NCBI GenBank assembly: GCA_024742875.1
Contig: JANSXP010000026.1
Span: 1-64,000, forward strand
Source: Planctomycetaceae bacterium
Lineage (GTDB): Bacteria; Planctomycetota; Planctomycetia; Planctomycetales; Planctomycetaceae
Reading direction: 5' to 3'
Length of the DNA stretch: 64,000 nucleotides
Shown: positions 47,274-56,317 of the stretch, one piece after another
How positions within the stretch are numbered: the stretch's first letter is position 1
Layout of the letters: every line of letters starts with the position of its first letter
Translations under genes and position numbers: made by a program
The notes under the pieces: generated by a model
Told to the model about the DNA's origin: nothing
Database searches by the model: none
Seen by the model: only the letters and a program-made list of their open reading frames with translations

Positions 47274-48590
47274 ATGACCGCATTTCCCGAAGTCTCCAGA
47301 GTCACCTACGAAGGTCCCGACTCCGACAATCCGCTTGCCTTCCGCTGGTACAACCCGGACGAAGTCGTCATGGGCAAAACCATGAAGGAGCACCTGCGGT
47401 TCACCGTCGTCTACTGGCACACCTTCCGCGGGACTGGCAGCGACCCCTTTGGCGGCGGCACCATGCATCGTCCCTGGGATGACGGCTCCGAATCCGTCGA
47501 AAACGCGTGCAACCGCGCCCGCGCGGCCTTCGAATTCTTCGAAAAACTGGACGCCCCGTTCTACGCCTTCCACGATCGCGACGTTGCCCCCGAAGGCGCC
47601 ACCCTGGCAGAATCCCACGCCAACTTTGACGCGGTCGCCGCCGTCCTCAAAGAAGAGCAGGAACGCACGGGCGTCAAACTGCTCTGGGGCACAGCCAACA
47701 TGTTCAGCAACCCCCGCTTCATGCACGGCGCCGCCACCACCTGCAACGTCGAGGTTTTCGCCTACGCCGCCGCCCAGGTCAAAAAAGCGCTCGAAGTCAC
47801 CAAAATGCTGGGCGGAGAGAACTACGTGTTCTGGGGCGGTCGCGAAGGCTACCAGTGTCTCTACAACACCGACATGAAACGCGAGCTCGATCACCTCGGT
47901 CGCTTCTTCCACATGGCCGTTGATTACGCCAAAGAGATTGGCTTCACCGGTCAGTTCCTCATCGAACCCAAACCCAAAGAACCCACCAAGCATCAGTACG
48001 ACTCCGACGCCGCCGCCTGTCTGAACTTCCTCCGCACCTACGGTCTCAACGATCACTTCAAGCTCAACATCGAAACCAACCATGCCACCCTGGCCGGTCA
48101 CGAAATGATGCACGAGCTCGAATACGCCGGCATGCAGGGCGGCCTGGGTTCCATCGATGCCAACACGGGCGACCTGCTCCTGGGCTGGGACACCGACCAG
48201 TTCGCCACCAACTACTACCTCACGACCCAGATCATGCTTGTCCTCCTCAAATACGGTCTCGCTCCCGGTGGCGTAAACTTCGATGCCAAAGTCCGTCGCG
48301 AAAGCTTCGAGCCCATCGACCTGTTCTACGCCCACATCGGCAGCATGGACGCCTTCGCTCGCGGTCTCAAAGTGGCCGCCTCCATCATCGAAGATGGCGC
48401 CATCGACTCCCTCGTCAAGGATCGCTACAGCAGCTGGGACGGCGAACTCGGCCAGAAAATCGAAGCCGGGAACGCCACCTTCACCGAACTCGAAGCCCTC
48501 ATGCTCGAAAAAGGCGAAGCGGCCCCCAACACCAGCGGACGACAGGAACTCCTCGAAAACATCGTCAACCGCTACCTCGACAAACGCTAG
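47274..48590 (+). CDS. xylA: Xylose isomerase
   Basis: XylA interconverts D-xylose and D-xylulose. The 438-residue product has the standard signatures: [84 protein letters not shown] (metal/substrate Glu and His), [14 protein letters not shown], and [14 protein letters not shown]. The ORF opens at 47067, but ATG 47274 gives the usual length and start. No xylulokinase gene follows; the next gene is an unrelated lipoprotein. Transcribed divergently from xylR. Confidence 0.97.
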   Translation: MTAFPEVSRVTYEGPDSDNPLAFRWYNPDEVVMGKTMKEHLRFTVVYWHTFRGTGSDPFGGGTMHRPWDDGSESVENACNRARAAFEFFEKLDAPFYAFHDRDVAPEGATLAESHANFDAVAAVLKEEQERTGVKLLWGTANMFSNPRFMHGAATTCNVEVFAYAAAQVKKALEVTKMLGGENYVFWGGREGYQCLYNTDMKRELDHLGRFFHMAVDYAKEIGFTGQFLIEPKPKEPTKHQYDSDAAACLNFLRTYGLNDHFKLNIETNHATLAGHEMMHELEYAGMQGGLGSIDANTGDLLLGWDTDQFATNYYLTTQIMLVLLKYGLAPGGVNFDAKVRRESFEPIDLFYAHIGSMDAFARGLKVAASIIEDGAIDSLVKDRYSSWDGELGQKIEAGNATFTELEALMLEKGEAAPNTSGRQELLENIVNRYLDKR

Positions 48591-48848
48591 CCGGGGCCGG
48601 GTGGTCCCGGCGGACCATGGCGTTGAAGAATCGACTCGGTGTGGTACGTCGCTGCGCCGAGTCGCTCTCGTTGTTCGCTACGGCAAAACGAATGGCTCCG
48701 CGCTTGTGCAGGCTGGAAGAAGCGTCGCGGGTAGGCTGGCCGGGACGGAGAACTCCGCCGCGTGGATGCGTCACTCTCTGATGGCCTGTAAACTCTCCCC
48801 TCACACCACGGCGAGGTCGAGATTGCGAGCGGCCAACAGGAGAGGAAA
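48591..48848. other. Region after xylA
   Basis: About 260 bases without a gene I support. A 10-bp stem (CGACTCGGTG / CGCCGAGTCG, 48632-48664) follows xylA but has no T tract, so I do not call it a terminator with confidence. The 3' part contains the AGGAGAGGAAA ribosome site for the next gene. Confidence 0.45.
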
Positions 48849-49271
48849 ATGAGACGTCGACAACGGGCGAAATTGCGGTTCTCCATGATCGCCGTGATGC
48901 TCATCACCGGGCTCACCGGCTGCCCCGCGCCCACACCCGGTGAGAGAATCAGCCAACTCAATGGCAAGGTCACCGTCTGCAATCAGAGCGGCGTGATTGA
49001 CCTCGACCTGTCCAACACCCAGCTGTCCGACGGTGACTTCAGCTACGTCAACGGTTTCTGCTCCAACACACCGAAGTACAGATCGATTCACACGCTGAAC
49101 CTTTCCAACACGGCCGTCACGGACAAATTCCTGGACAACATGACACTGCAGGGCGGCACGTTCGTTTCAAAGTCTGGTCTCGAGGCACTGATTCTAACAG
49201 GAACCAACACCACGGAAGCCGCCATCAAAAAATATCAGGCCGTCGATCCGGATTGCCGCATCGTGCGTTAG
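48849..49271 (+). CDS. Small lipoprotein with leucine-rich-repeat-like segment
   Basis: A 140-residue predicted lipoprotein (signal with LITGLTGC, Cys near residue 25). The mature part contains repeated LxLSNTxLSD-type stretches: VIDLDLSNTQLSDGDFSYV and HTLNLSNTAVTDKFLDN, and LEALILTGTNTTEAAIKKYQ, which resemble bacterial leucine-rich repeats of planctomycete proteins. Only about three units are present, too few for a full solenoid. The ATG at 48849 is preceded by AGGAGAGGAAA. Function unknown. Confidence 0.75.
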   Translation: MRRRQRAKLRFSMIAVMLITGLTGCPAPTPGERISQLNGKVTVCNQSGVIDLDLSNTQLSDGDFSYVNGFCSNTPKYRSIHTLNLSNTAVTDKFLDNMTLQGGTFVSKSGLEALILTGTNTTEAAIKKYQAVDPDCRIVR

Positions 49272-49283
49272 AGTTCGGCCAGC

Positions 49284-49772
49284 ATGACCTACTTTGAAGA
49301 CCTGACCCCACTTGTGGGAAGCCCGCTGGAATCCAGTGCCTGTCTCGCCGTTGGCTGGCTGGAACCGGAGTACGCTTATCCCCAGGGGCCGTTGCAGCCA
49401 TTCGTCGTCGAACGACTCATCGAATTGCTGGTCGATCCCTGGCAACCCTTTGTGTACATGGGAACGCACGACTGTGGATTCTGCCGTCTGACTGGCGGAC
49501 CTTGCCAATTCACATACGGTAACACTTCGATCCAGATGAAAGTCAACAACCTGCTCGTTCCCTTCGAGCAGCATGTCTTCGTCGCGCCGTCTTTAATCCG
49601 GCACTACATGGACGCGCACCAGTACTGCCCACCACAGGAGTTTCAGGAGGCTGTTCTCGCCTGCCCACCAATGCGATCAGTGGCATATCTGAAAGCGATT
49701 CGCAGAATTGTTCCCCGCGACGTGCTGTGCGGCACGAAGTCAGGCGGCAGGCTCGATCAGCAAAGGATGTAA
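49284..49772 (+). CDS. Hypothetical protein with MTYFEDL start and Cys pair
   Basis: A 162-residue cytosolic protein. It starts MTYFEDLTPLVG, continues ACLAVGWLEPEYAYPQG, has GTHDCGFCRLTGG (CxxC), VKVNN-type strand QMKVNNLLVPFEQHVFVAPSLIRHYM, and YCPPQEFQEAVL. This layout resembles a group of uncharacterised bacterial proteins (DUF7919, from memory). Starts 13 bp after the lipoprotein. No catalytic motif is evident. Confidence 0.65.
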   Translation: MTYFEDLTPLVGSPLESSACLAVGWLEPEYAYPQGPLQPFVVERLIELLVDPWQPFVYMGTHDCGFCRLTGGPCQFTYGNTSIQMKVNNLLVPFEQHVFVAPSLIRHYMDAHQYCPPQEFQEAVLACPPMRSVAYLKAIRRIVPRDVLCGTKSGGRLDQQRM

Positions 49773-49777
49773 CTGGC

Positions 49778-50239
49778 ATGGCTGAAGAAATTCGTGTTTC
49801 CGGCATCAACAAAGCATCCGGGCAGCAGGCTATGCTCGTGGATGACGGTGTGAGTGCGTGGCTGTATCTGCACGCTCCTGCCTGGGAAGGAGCCAGTGCG
49901 GCGGCCGGTTCGGGGCCCGTGATCGCAACTGCCCTGGCGTATAATCGGGTGCAGCCCATTGCTGTTGCGGATGTCAAAAACTACCGCCCAGGTCCTCCTC
50001 CCATTGCAATCGGCTACGCCTCGGAGATCGCGGTCTGCGAAACGCCCGATCAGCCCCAATGGACACTGGCGTGGTCGGCATCAGGTGACAGCGTCATGCT
50101 CGCACGAGATGGGCAACCGTGGTGTTTCATCACTCCCGAATATGTTCAGGGCTGCAGCAAAGCCGTGGAAAAATCGGGCCCGTGGGGTGCCGCATGGACG
50201 GAGGATGCGTACGCCGATATTGAGTGGACCGGCAGTTAG
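49778..50239 (+). CDS. Hypothetical protein
   Basis: A 153-residue protein, starting MAEEIRVSGI at ATG 49778, 6 bp after the previous stop. It is rich in beta-prone segments, Pro and Trp (MLVDDGVSAWLYLHAPAW, YASEIAVCETPDQP, LAWSASGDSVMLARDGQP, CFITPEYVQGCSKAVEKSG) and has no signal peptide or membrane helix. No family recognised. Tight spacing suggests cotranscription with its neighbours. Confidence 0.62.
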   Translation: MAEEIRVSGINKASGQQAMLVDDGVSAWLYLHAPAWEGASAAAGSGPVIATALAYNRVQPIAVADVKNYRPGPPPIAIGYASEIAVCETPDQPQWTLAWSASGDSVMLARDGQPWCFITPEYVQGCSKAVEKSGPWGAAWTEDAYADIEWTGS

Positions 50240-50291
50240 GTGCGGATGCCCGCAATCCGTGCGAACGACACGATTCAGGACTTCGTGCTTT

Positions 50292-50885
50292 ATGAACGAC
50301 ACAATCGACGACCTCTGGGCCTGGTTCACAGAATTTGTGCAGCGGCTGCCGGACTCATTCCCCGAAGCAGCGCAGGAAGAGCTGCTTTCCGCTCTTCACC
50401 AGATTGACGATCGACTGTTCTATCTGGTTTCCACCGAATCACGCCCTCGCGAACTGATCGTGACCGCCGACGGAAACACGAGCGCATTTGAGATCATCGA
50501 ACAACTGATCGATGCCGCTCCACCGAGCCCGCAGTGGCAATACTTTGCACTCAAACCTCCCATGGGGTTTGGTTTCACTCATCGGGACGGACCGATTTCA
50601 CTGCGGGTTGCAGAACTCTGGTTCAAACCGCTGAAGTCTCAGGATGCCCCGACGGAACTCGGTGTTCTGGTCGGTTTTCCGGATGCCGATTTGGTACTGG
50701 AAAATCAATCCGTCGACACCGCATGGACGATTCTGGAAACCGCACTGGGCGAGCGTTCCAGCGCACTGGACATCGCCCATGTGGCGGTCGACGATCTGCC
50801 GGAAGACCCTCGTGCCCACCGATTCCTGCCGCTGCCGGAACTGCCACGCTACATCGACTTTCACAATTGTCGAAACGACGCCTAA
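50292..50885 (+). CDS. Hypothetical DUF695-like protein
   Basis: A 197-residue acidic cytosolic protein: DLWAWFTEFVQRLPDSF, RLFYLVSTESRPRELIVTADGN, FEIIEQLIDAAPPSPQWQYFALKPP, and VDTAWTILETALGE. The RELIVTADGN / LIDAAPPSPQWQYFALKPP pair resembles the small proteins often labelled DUF695. ATG 50292 was chosen because the longer ORF from 49959 has no supported start and overlaps the upstream gene out of frame. Function unknown. Confidence 0.65.
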   Translation: MNDTIDDLWAWFTEFVQRLPDSFPEAAQEELLSALHQIDDRLFYLVSTESRPRELIVTADGNTSAFEIIEQLIDAAPPSPQWQYFALKPPMGFGFTHRDGPISLRVAELWFKPLKSQDAPTELGVLVGFPDADLVLENQSVDTAWTILETALGERSSALDIAHVAVDDLPEDPRAHRFLPLPELPRYIDFHNCRNDA

Positions 50886-50949
50886 TCCGGGAATGCACTG
50901 CGGTTGATCTTCGGCAGACAAATTCTCACTCCCGCTGCCTCCTGTCAGA

Positions 50950-51381
50950 ATGAAGTCTGACACAACAGCTGTTACGCAGTCCGCACCGGGGCGACGTCGA
51001 TCGCGACGCCGCACCTGCGGCGTGCGTCTGTCAAAAACGGACGTCGTCGTCATGCTGCTGGCCACTGTCTCTGGCATCACAGCCCGGCGAACCAGTTTGG
51101 GTTATTCGTGGTTCATTCCGTTTGTCGTCTATCACTTCTTTCTGTTCTGCAACGTGTTTCGTATTCGCCGGATCGCAGAACTGACCTGGGCCGGCATATT
51201 TTTAGCGCACGCCGCCCTTTGGTTTCAACAGGGCCAGGTGAACATTGCGTTGCTGTTCGGGCTGCAAACAGCTTTTACGGTCGTGCTGATCACCTACGAA
51301 ATCCGCCAGCCGTGCTACCACGGCGTTGCCGCCAGACGCCTCAACCCGCGGATTGATGAATACCTGTCGGGACAGATATAA
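50950..51381 (+). CDS. Hypothetical integral membrane protein
   Basis: A 143-residue protein with a basic N-terminus (GRRRSRRRTCGVR) and about four hydrophobic helices (KTDVVVMLLATVSGI, WFIPFVVYHFFLFCNVF, ELTWAGIFLAHAALWF, NIALLFGLQTAFTVVLITY). A short charged loop FRIRRIAE sits between the second and third. No family recognised; not an obvious transporter. Confidence 0.65.
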   Translation: MKSDTTAVTQSAPGRRRSRRRTCGVRLSKTDVVVMLLATVSGITARRTSLGYSWFIPFVVYHFFLFCNVFRIRRIAELTWAGIFLAHAALWFQQGQVNIALLFGLQTAFTVVLITYEIRQPCYHGVAARRLNPRIDEYLSGQI

Positions 51382-51437
51382 AGTCAGCCGTGAAACACAG
51401 CCCCGCGTCCCTCCAATCCAGAAACAACAAACCCACC

Positions 51438-52187
51438 ATGCAATCTCCCTTTTATGCCGGAATCGGCGGTGTCCTGAGCGCAGACATCGCAGTGGCAGAG
51501 CATGAACGTGAACTCGAGTTTTATGCGGCCGTACTCACCACGGGAAATCCGCCGCTGTGGCAAAACGATTTGCTCAATGGCCGTGGCGTGCCGATCATTG
51601 GCCTGGGTCAGCAGTCGCCCGAAACAGAAGGTCTGCCCATGCAGTGGATGCCCCATTTTCAGGTGGCTGATGTGGCCAGCAGCGCGAACACAGCCGTCGC
51701 AGAAGGTGGGACCCAACTGATGCGTGATCCTTCCGACCAGTGTCAGTGGGCAGTGCTGGCGGACCCCGCTGGCGCCACATTTGGCGTGATTCCAGTTGTC
51801 GATTCGGCAGAGGAACCTGGCGCGACGTCCGGCAGCATCTGCGGCCTTTCACTTTACAGCCCTGATCCCACGTCATCAGCCGCGTTCTATGAGCAGGTCG
51901 TCGGCTGGACTCAGGATCCAAAGCCCGCAGATCCATCAGCCACGCTCAGCGAGATCGCGACGCGGGGAAGGAACGACATTCCCGCTGCCTTCATCCGTCC
52001 ACAGGCTGGCGCAAACGTCCCGGCTGTCTGGCTGATGCATCTGTCGGTCGGCGATTTGAAGGAAAGCCTGCTGCAGGTCGAGCGGCATGGCGGACGGCAA
52101 ATTCATCAGGCGACTGCCGGCAACTGCATCGTACAGGATCCGCTGGGTGTGTGTTTTGCACTGTCGGACCGTTCAGAAGGGAACTGA
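51438..52187 (+). CDS. Two-domain VOC (glyoxalase-like) protein
   Basis: A 249-residue vicinal-oxygen-chelate protein with two glyoxalase-fold halves: FYAAVLTTGNPPLW ... WMPHFQVADVASSANTAVAEGG ... AVLADPAGATFGVI, then LSLYSPDPTSSAAFYEQVVGWTQ ... WLMHLSVGDLKESLLQVERHGG ... VQDPLGVCFALSD. Metal-ligand His/Glu pattern is incomplete, so it may be a binding rather than catalytic protein. I choose ATG 51438; a GTG at 51390 would extend the N-terminus without domain match. Confidence 0.82.
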   Translation: MQSPFYAGIGGVLSADIAVAEHERELEFYAAVLTTGNPPLWQNDLLNGRGVPIIGLGQQSPETEGLPMQWMPHFQVADVASSANTAVAEGGTQLMRDPSDQCQWAVLADPAGATFGVIPVVDSAEEPGATSGSICGLSLYSPDPTSSAAFYEQVVGWTQDPKPADPSATLSEIATRGRNDIPAAFIRPQAGANVPAVWLMHLSVGDLKESLLQVERHGGRQIHQATAGNCIVQDPLGVCFALSDRSEGN

Positions 52188-52232
52188 TTTAAGGTGCCTG
52201 TCGCATTTTCCTGACGATGAAACGGCGAAACC

Positions 52233-52796
52233 ATGTACGTTTCTGACCAGCAGCTCACCAGCTACATCAAGGATCAGGCGCTGGTGGCGATCCGGCGAGA
52301 GTCTATCGACACCCGCCTGATCCAGGGCATCATCCTGCAGTTTTCCAACGATCTGTTGCTGCTGCAATACGTGCACGATTTTCACCTCGACGGGCGATTG
52401 GTTGTGCGACGAGAAGACATCACGGAAATTCGTTGTCGCAGCACGGATATCTTTCAACGACAACTGCTGATCGACAGCCGGATGTTTGACCAGATCGATT
52501 TTCAGGTCTCACTGGACCTGACATCATTCACCAGTCTGCTCAATCATCAGGCGGGCACGCCCATTGTGATCATCGAACGGGAACAGCCGGATAACGCGAG
52601 CTTCTGGATCGGACAGCATCTGGGATCCACCTCGCATAACATTCGTCTCAGAGAATTCACAGGATCCGGACGCTGGTTTGAGGATCCCACTGACGTCCCG
52701 GCGAACGAGGTGACGTGCTGCCAGCTCAACACCAACTACATCCAATTCTATGCAGACTATTTTCGCCGCCATCCGCCCGGGGACAGCGGGAACTAA
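52233..52796 (+). CDS. Hypothetical protein, two Sm-like halves
   Basis: A 187-residue soluble protein. Each half has a similar beta-strand pattern: LIQGIILQFSNDLLLLQYVHDF ... GRLVVRREDITEIR, then TPIVIIEREQPDNASFWIGQHL ... VPANEVTCCQL ... YIQFYADYF. This strand-loop pattern resembles a widespread family of small uncharacterised bacterial proteins, and perhaps the immunity-like type. No catalytic residues. Cytosolic. Confidence 0.6.
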   Translation: MYVSDQQLTSYIKDQALVAIRRESIDTRLIQGIILQFSNDLLLLQYVHDFHLDGRLVVRREDITEIRCRSTDIFQRQLLIDSRMFDQIDFQVSLDLTSFTSLLNHQAGTPIVIIEREQPDNASFWIGQHLGSTSHNIRLREFTGSGRWFEDPTDVPANEVTCCQLNTNYIQFYADYFRRHPPGDSGN

Positions 52797-52820
52797 CAGC
52801 TCGCCCGCTGCGAATACCGC

Positions 52821-53288
52821 ATGACACATTCTCGCATCGTCCACCCCCTGATTGCCCTGCTGTTCCTGCCTGTCGCGCAGACTGGCTGTCGAAGACACTC
52901 CACAGCAGAACACGTGGCAGCCAGCCCTGGGCCTGACGCAGCAGTTGACCGCACTCGCAATCCCTCCGAACTGGCAGGGATCTGGCAGTGGCAATGGACG
53001 GATGGTATCATCCAGCATGTGGTGCTCAGCGAGGACGGATCCGTGCGTCGGTTTCATGGAACTGATCTGGTGGCCGACAACGGCAGGTGGCAGGTCGACG
53101 GCTACAACCTGCTGCAGATCACATTTGCAGATGAAGTACCACCGCAGACGTTTCGCATCGACAGTCTCTTCCGCATGACCGACCTCCAAACGCTGCCCAC
53201 GGACCGCGATTTCCCGTGGTGTCGCGTGCACCGGTTGACCACCAAACTGTCCCGCGAAAACATCATCAGGCCACCTGATGGTGCGTAA
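52821..53288 (+). CDS. Small lipoprotein
   Basis: A 155-residue predicted lipoprotein (LLFLPVAQTGC, Cys near residue 23). The mature part is beta-rich: GIWQWQWTDGIIQHVVLSEDG, VADNGRWQVDGYNLLQITFADE. That pattern, a single lipocalin-like or avidin-like sheet with RWQVDG, is common in small bacterial lipoproteins. Starts 24 bp after the preceding gene. Confidence 0.68.
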   Translation: MTHSRIVHPLIALLFLPVAQTGCRRHSTAEHVAASPGPDAAVDRTRNPSELAGIWQWQWTDGIIQHVVLSEDGSVRRFHGTDLVADNGRWQVDGYNLLQITFADEVPPQTFRIDSLFRMTDLQTLPTDRDFPWCRVHRLTTKLSRENIIRPPDGA

Positions 53289-53342
53289 GATTTACGCGAT
53301 CGCAACAACACCGCCATCTCTGGACCAATCGGAGACTCAATA

Positions 53343-54089
53343 ATGTTGACTCACCGTACCAAACACCGCATCGCGATACTGTGCGTCTGTGTGCTGGCAG
53401 GCTGTTCCCGGAAGGCTGCCACCCCGGCAACGGATCCGGTAAGCGACTCAGAAAACGCAGCGCCACAGTCCTCCGTCGTCTACGCACAGGACGAACTGCC
53501 TGAGCAAATCACCAATCAGTTTGGCGCCGTCTTTTGTCGTGTGAACGTGGACACACAGCGACCGGACCATCAGGAGACGTTCCCGACGGCCACTTACTAC
53601 CTGCAGAAAACGGAACTCGATGGCACGTCCCACAAGGCCTTTCGCAAGGCAGCGTGGGGCGACGGCTCCTATGAATCCATTGACTGGAACTTTAACGGCG
53701 GTTTCCCGTCAGAATGGCGGGAGGTGGAACGATACGCGGCCGCACTGTCAAAATTCGATACACAGTACGACTACTGTCTGCCCACGCAGGCGCAGTGGGC
53801 ATTCGCCTGCATGAACGGCTATGAACAGTCGTGTCCGGGCGACGGCGCGCAGTCGACGGTGGACTCCACAGATTCCGTCCGTCCCAACAGTTTCGGCATC
53901 GAAGGATTCATGAACTACGATGTCGAATGCACAAACGAGCCGGGCGTGTTTATGGGCAAATCGACGCGCGACAATTCCTGCCGCTGCCGGCAGGTGACCA
54001 AAGGCAACCCCGACGCGGACGACGGGTTGAATGAACTCATCACGGGGCGACTGGTGCTCATCCTGCAATCCCGGGACGACGGTGACTGA
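53343..54089 (+). CDS. Lipoprotein with degenerate formylglycine-generating-enzyme-like fold
   Basis: A 248-residue predicted lipoprotein (LCVCVLAGC). The mature part resembles the FGE/SUMF1 family: TATYYLQKTELDGTSHKAF corresponds to the usual E-V-T-x-x-x-Y-x-x-F segment, YCLPTQAQWAFACMNGYE to the Y-R-L-P-T-E-A-E-W block, and RPNSFGIEGFMNYDVECTNEPG to the A-N-x-F-G-L-x-D-M-x-G-N-V-x-E-W block, but the last is degenerate (no GNVWEW). The Cys pair of true FGE is not preserved. So it is probably non-catalytic, perhaps lectin-like (many FGE-sulfatase domains in planctomycetes are). The arylsulfatase lies 2.6 kb downstream. Confidence 0.68.
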   Translation: MLTHRTKHRIAILCVCVLAGCSRKAATPATDPVSDSENAAPQSSVVYAQDELPEQITNQFGAVFCRVNVDTQRPDHQETFPTATYYLQKTELDGTSHKAFRKAAWGDGSYESIDWNFNGGFPSEWREVERYAAALSKFDTQYDYCLPTQAQWAFACMNGYEQSCPGDGAQSTVDSTDSVRPNSFGIEGFMNYDVECTNEPGVFMGKSTRDNSCRCRQVTKGNPDADDGLNELITGRLVLILQSRDDGD

Positions 54090-54324
54090 TGGCCTGCGGT
54101 GGTACAAAACGGGCGAACGAGCCGCAGAGCCTGTGCATCCCGCAGTGGCTCGACTTTCATCACGTCCTTCGTCGACTAAGTTGCTCTCGTCAGACGCTCC
54201 TGTGATTCTGGATGATTGCACCGATGGCTTCACTGCGCGATGCTCGTCTGTTTCGCGAACGGGGCGGAAACTGTTGTGAACCCACAAACCGTGCGAGTGT
54301 CTTTTAGGTGCGAAAGGCGATCTC

Positions 54325-54888
54325 ATGACGGTACTCACACGACTCAATTCATCGATCTTCACAGTCCGCGATTTTCTCACGCCACAGCAGTGCGGGGAAT
54401 ATATTCGCCTGACTGAAGGGCGCGGCTACACGTCCGCTCCCATCACGACCGCACATGGCCCCGTCCATCGTCCGGACATCCGCAACAACACACGCGTGAT
54501 GTTCGACGACGCTTCGGCAACGGATGCCCTGTGGGAGCTGGCGGCTCCGTGCCTGGAAGAATGGGACGCCAGTCGGCAGCCTCTGGGACTCAACGAACGA
54601 CTGCGATTCTATCGATACGATGTGGATCAGCAGTTCGAATGGCACTATGACGGATACTACGAGCGGCCAACCGGCGAACGCAGCCTGCTAACGTTCATGG
54701 TCTACCTGAATGATAACTTCACCGGCGGCGAGACCCTGTTTCGCGAAACCCGCGTGCAGCCGGAGACCGGCATGGCGCTGTTCTTTGTCCACCAGATCCG
54801 ACATAAAGGTGCGGCGGTCACAGAGGGACGCAAATACGTGCTGCGCAGCGATGTCATGTACGGCTATGGGGAGCGGAGATTTCGGTAA
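54325..54888 (+). CDS. 2-oxoglutarate-Fe(II) oxygenase (prolyl-4-hydroxylase-like)
   Basis: A 187-residue dioxygenase. The iron triad is seen as HYDG (His and Asp near 112-114), His in HQIRHKGA and the 2OG-binding Lys/Arg in GRKYVLRSDVMY. N-terminal FTVRDFLTPQQCGEYI and the PDIRNNTRVMFDD segment match P4H-type enzymes. Substrate is not inferable. It is convergent with the membrane protein at 54890, one base away. Confidence 0.9.
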   Translation: MTVLTRLNSSIFTVRDFLTPQQCGEYIRLTEGRGYTSAPITTAHGPVHRPDIRNNTRVMFDDASATDALWELAAPCLEEWDASRQPLGLNERLRFYRYDVDQQFEWHYDGYYERPTGERSLLTFMVYLNDNFTGGETLFRETRVQPETGMALFFVHQIRHKGAAVTEGRKYVLRSDVMYGYGERRFR

Positions 54889-54889
54889 C

Positions 54890-55528
54890 TCAGCTGTCAC
54901 GAGGTGCTGTCACCACGCTTGTCGCGGGCTCCGACTCCGGAGACCGCGACGCGGGTGGTCGTGAGTCGCTGCGCTGAGGGCCGCGGCGGCTCTGTCCCTG
55001 GCGGCTTCTTCGACGACGCCCGCTGCGACGTCTCCTCCGGCTGCGATGACCGGGCAGGCGGAGACGGGCCGTCACTCCACGCGATCGATCAACCATCTTC
55101 AGCACCCGTCGATGAGCGACGCGATCCTGAAATATGTGTTCCGGCAGGGTCGCGCCGGTCACCAGCACGGCCGTCAGCAATACGGCCAGAATGACGGGGG
55201 CCGAATAGCAAAGTACTGCTCCCGTCAGCACTCCACTCAGCAGCGACGCTCGCATGGCCCATTTTGGCGACAACCGCCGCCCGTGGAACAGGCCGACGAC
55301 ACCGAAGCTCACGACACTCCCTGCCAGCCCCGCCAGGGCCACACGAGGGCTGAGAAACATGAGCCCCCAGGCACCTCCAGCGAAAAAACCGAGGATCACC
55401 CCAGCTGCGCCAATACCCGTCCAGCAGCGAATCCAGACGACCAGCGTTCGCCGCGGCGCCGCCGGACAGGCTCTCCGCTTCACAACCGAACTTCGCGTCG
55501 GCCCGGCATAAGGGTCGTAGTCTGTCAT
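54890..55528 (-). CDS. Membrane protein with Arg-rich tail
   Basis: A 212-residue hypothetical protein. Four hydrophobic segments lie in residues ~30-125 (VVWIRCWTGIGAAGVILGFF, WGLMFLSPRVALAGLAG, ASLLSGVLTGAVLCYSAP, VILAVLLTAVLVTGATL). The C-terminal ~65 residues are strongly basic, with runs of Arg and Ser (GHRSRRRRRSGRRRRSRQG) and likely bind nucleic acid or polyanions. No family recognised. The N-terminus (MTDYDPYAGPT) resembles other small planctomycete membrane proteins. Confidence 0.65.
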   Translation of the reverse strand: MTDYDPYAGPTRSSVVKRRACPAAPRRTLVVWIRCWTGIGAAGVILGFFAGGAWGLMFLSPRVALAGLAGSVVSFGVVGLFHGRRLSPKWAMRASLLSGVLTGAVLCYSAPVILAVLLTAVLVTGATLPEHIFQDRVAHRRVLKMVDRSRGVTARLRLPGHRSRRRRRSGRRRRSRQGQSRRGPQRSDSRPPASRSPESEPATSVVTAPRDS

Positions 55529-55753
55529 AAGAGCGAAAACGGCCGATGCCCCATCGGGATCATCTTTTCGGCGTTCGCGTTGCCGGAATTTGAAGGACCG
55601 AATGCCCGGCGATTCTGCTATTCCTGGAACAGGAGATCCGGTGATGATAGTGTTTTCAGGTGAATCGATGACTATTCGAGACCAGCGGCGAAATGCGGCT
55701 GACGCTGCATCATGGCGTTATCATTGCATCGGTAACTCGGGTCAGGAGGGAAC

Positions 55754-56317
55754 ATGAGCGAATGGCTCCTGCAGCAAAAACACTTCCAGGGCCCATTGCC
55801 CGAACGCTGGATCCTCGCTCGCTATTTTCGCGTGCTGGATCGCGCACTGCACGCGGCGCGAGCTGGCTGCCGCGGCTCGTGGCCGGAAGTGGTGCAGCAG
55901 TTGACGCTTGCAATCGATCGTGCTGCCCCCAATCCTCTCGCCGCCGACGAGCGATCGATTCGCCTTCATCTGTACCGCACAGAACGCGCCATCGTTGAGT
56001 CACGCTTCCTGTGCGATGAGCCCTTCGATCCGGAAGGCCGGCCATTTTCTCTCACTCAAACAGAACAGCCAGGGGAGGCCCGCGTGCAGGCTCCCGGCTG
56101 CCGTCAGGCCTGGGCGCTGCTGGATGCCGTCCACAACCTGCCGGAACTGCTGACCAACTGGCACGATTCGTTCTGGTGCACACCGAGCGTGCAGTTTGAT
56201 ACGCTTCGAGAGTACGAACGCGAATATGAATCAGGGCTGGCACGATTCACCGGCTTCCTGACGCCCGTCGATCAGGTGGCTCCGGAAACGTGGCCAACGC
56301 GACAGCCCGGCGTTTAA
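55754..56317 (+). CDS. Hypothetical protein
   Basis: A 187-residue soluble protein beginning MSEWLLQQKHFQGPLPERW, preceded by AGGAGGG at good spacing. It is mostly helical (RYFRVLDRALHAARAGC, SWPEVVQQLTLAIDRAA, ERSIRLHLYRTERAIVE) with an acidic/aromatic end (LREYEREYESGLARFTGFL). No signal peptide or membrane helix. No family recognised. Confidence 0.65.
   Translation: MSEWLLQQKHFQGPLPERWILARYFRVLDRALHAARAGCRGSWPEVVQQLTLAIDRAAPNPLAADERSIRLHLYRTERAIVESRFLCDEPFDPEGRPFSLTQTEQPGEARVQAPGCRQAWALLDAVHNLPELLTNWHDSFWCTPSVQFDTLREYEREYESGLARFTGFLTPVDQVAPETWPTRQPGV

Noticed and set aside
47214-48335. Minus-strand ORF (373 codons) opposite xylA
   Set aside because: Antisense shadow of xylA, very rich in Gly, Val and Glu as expected from the reverse frame of a high-GC gene.
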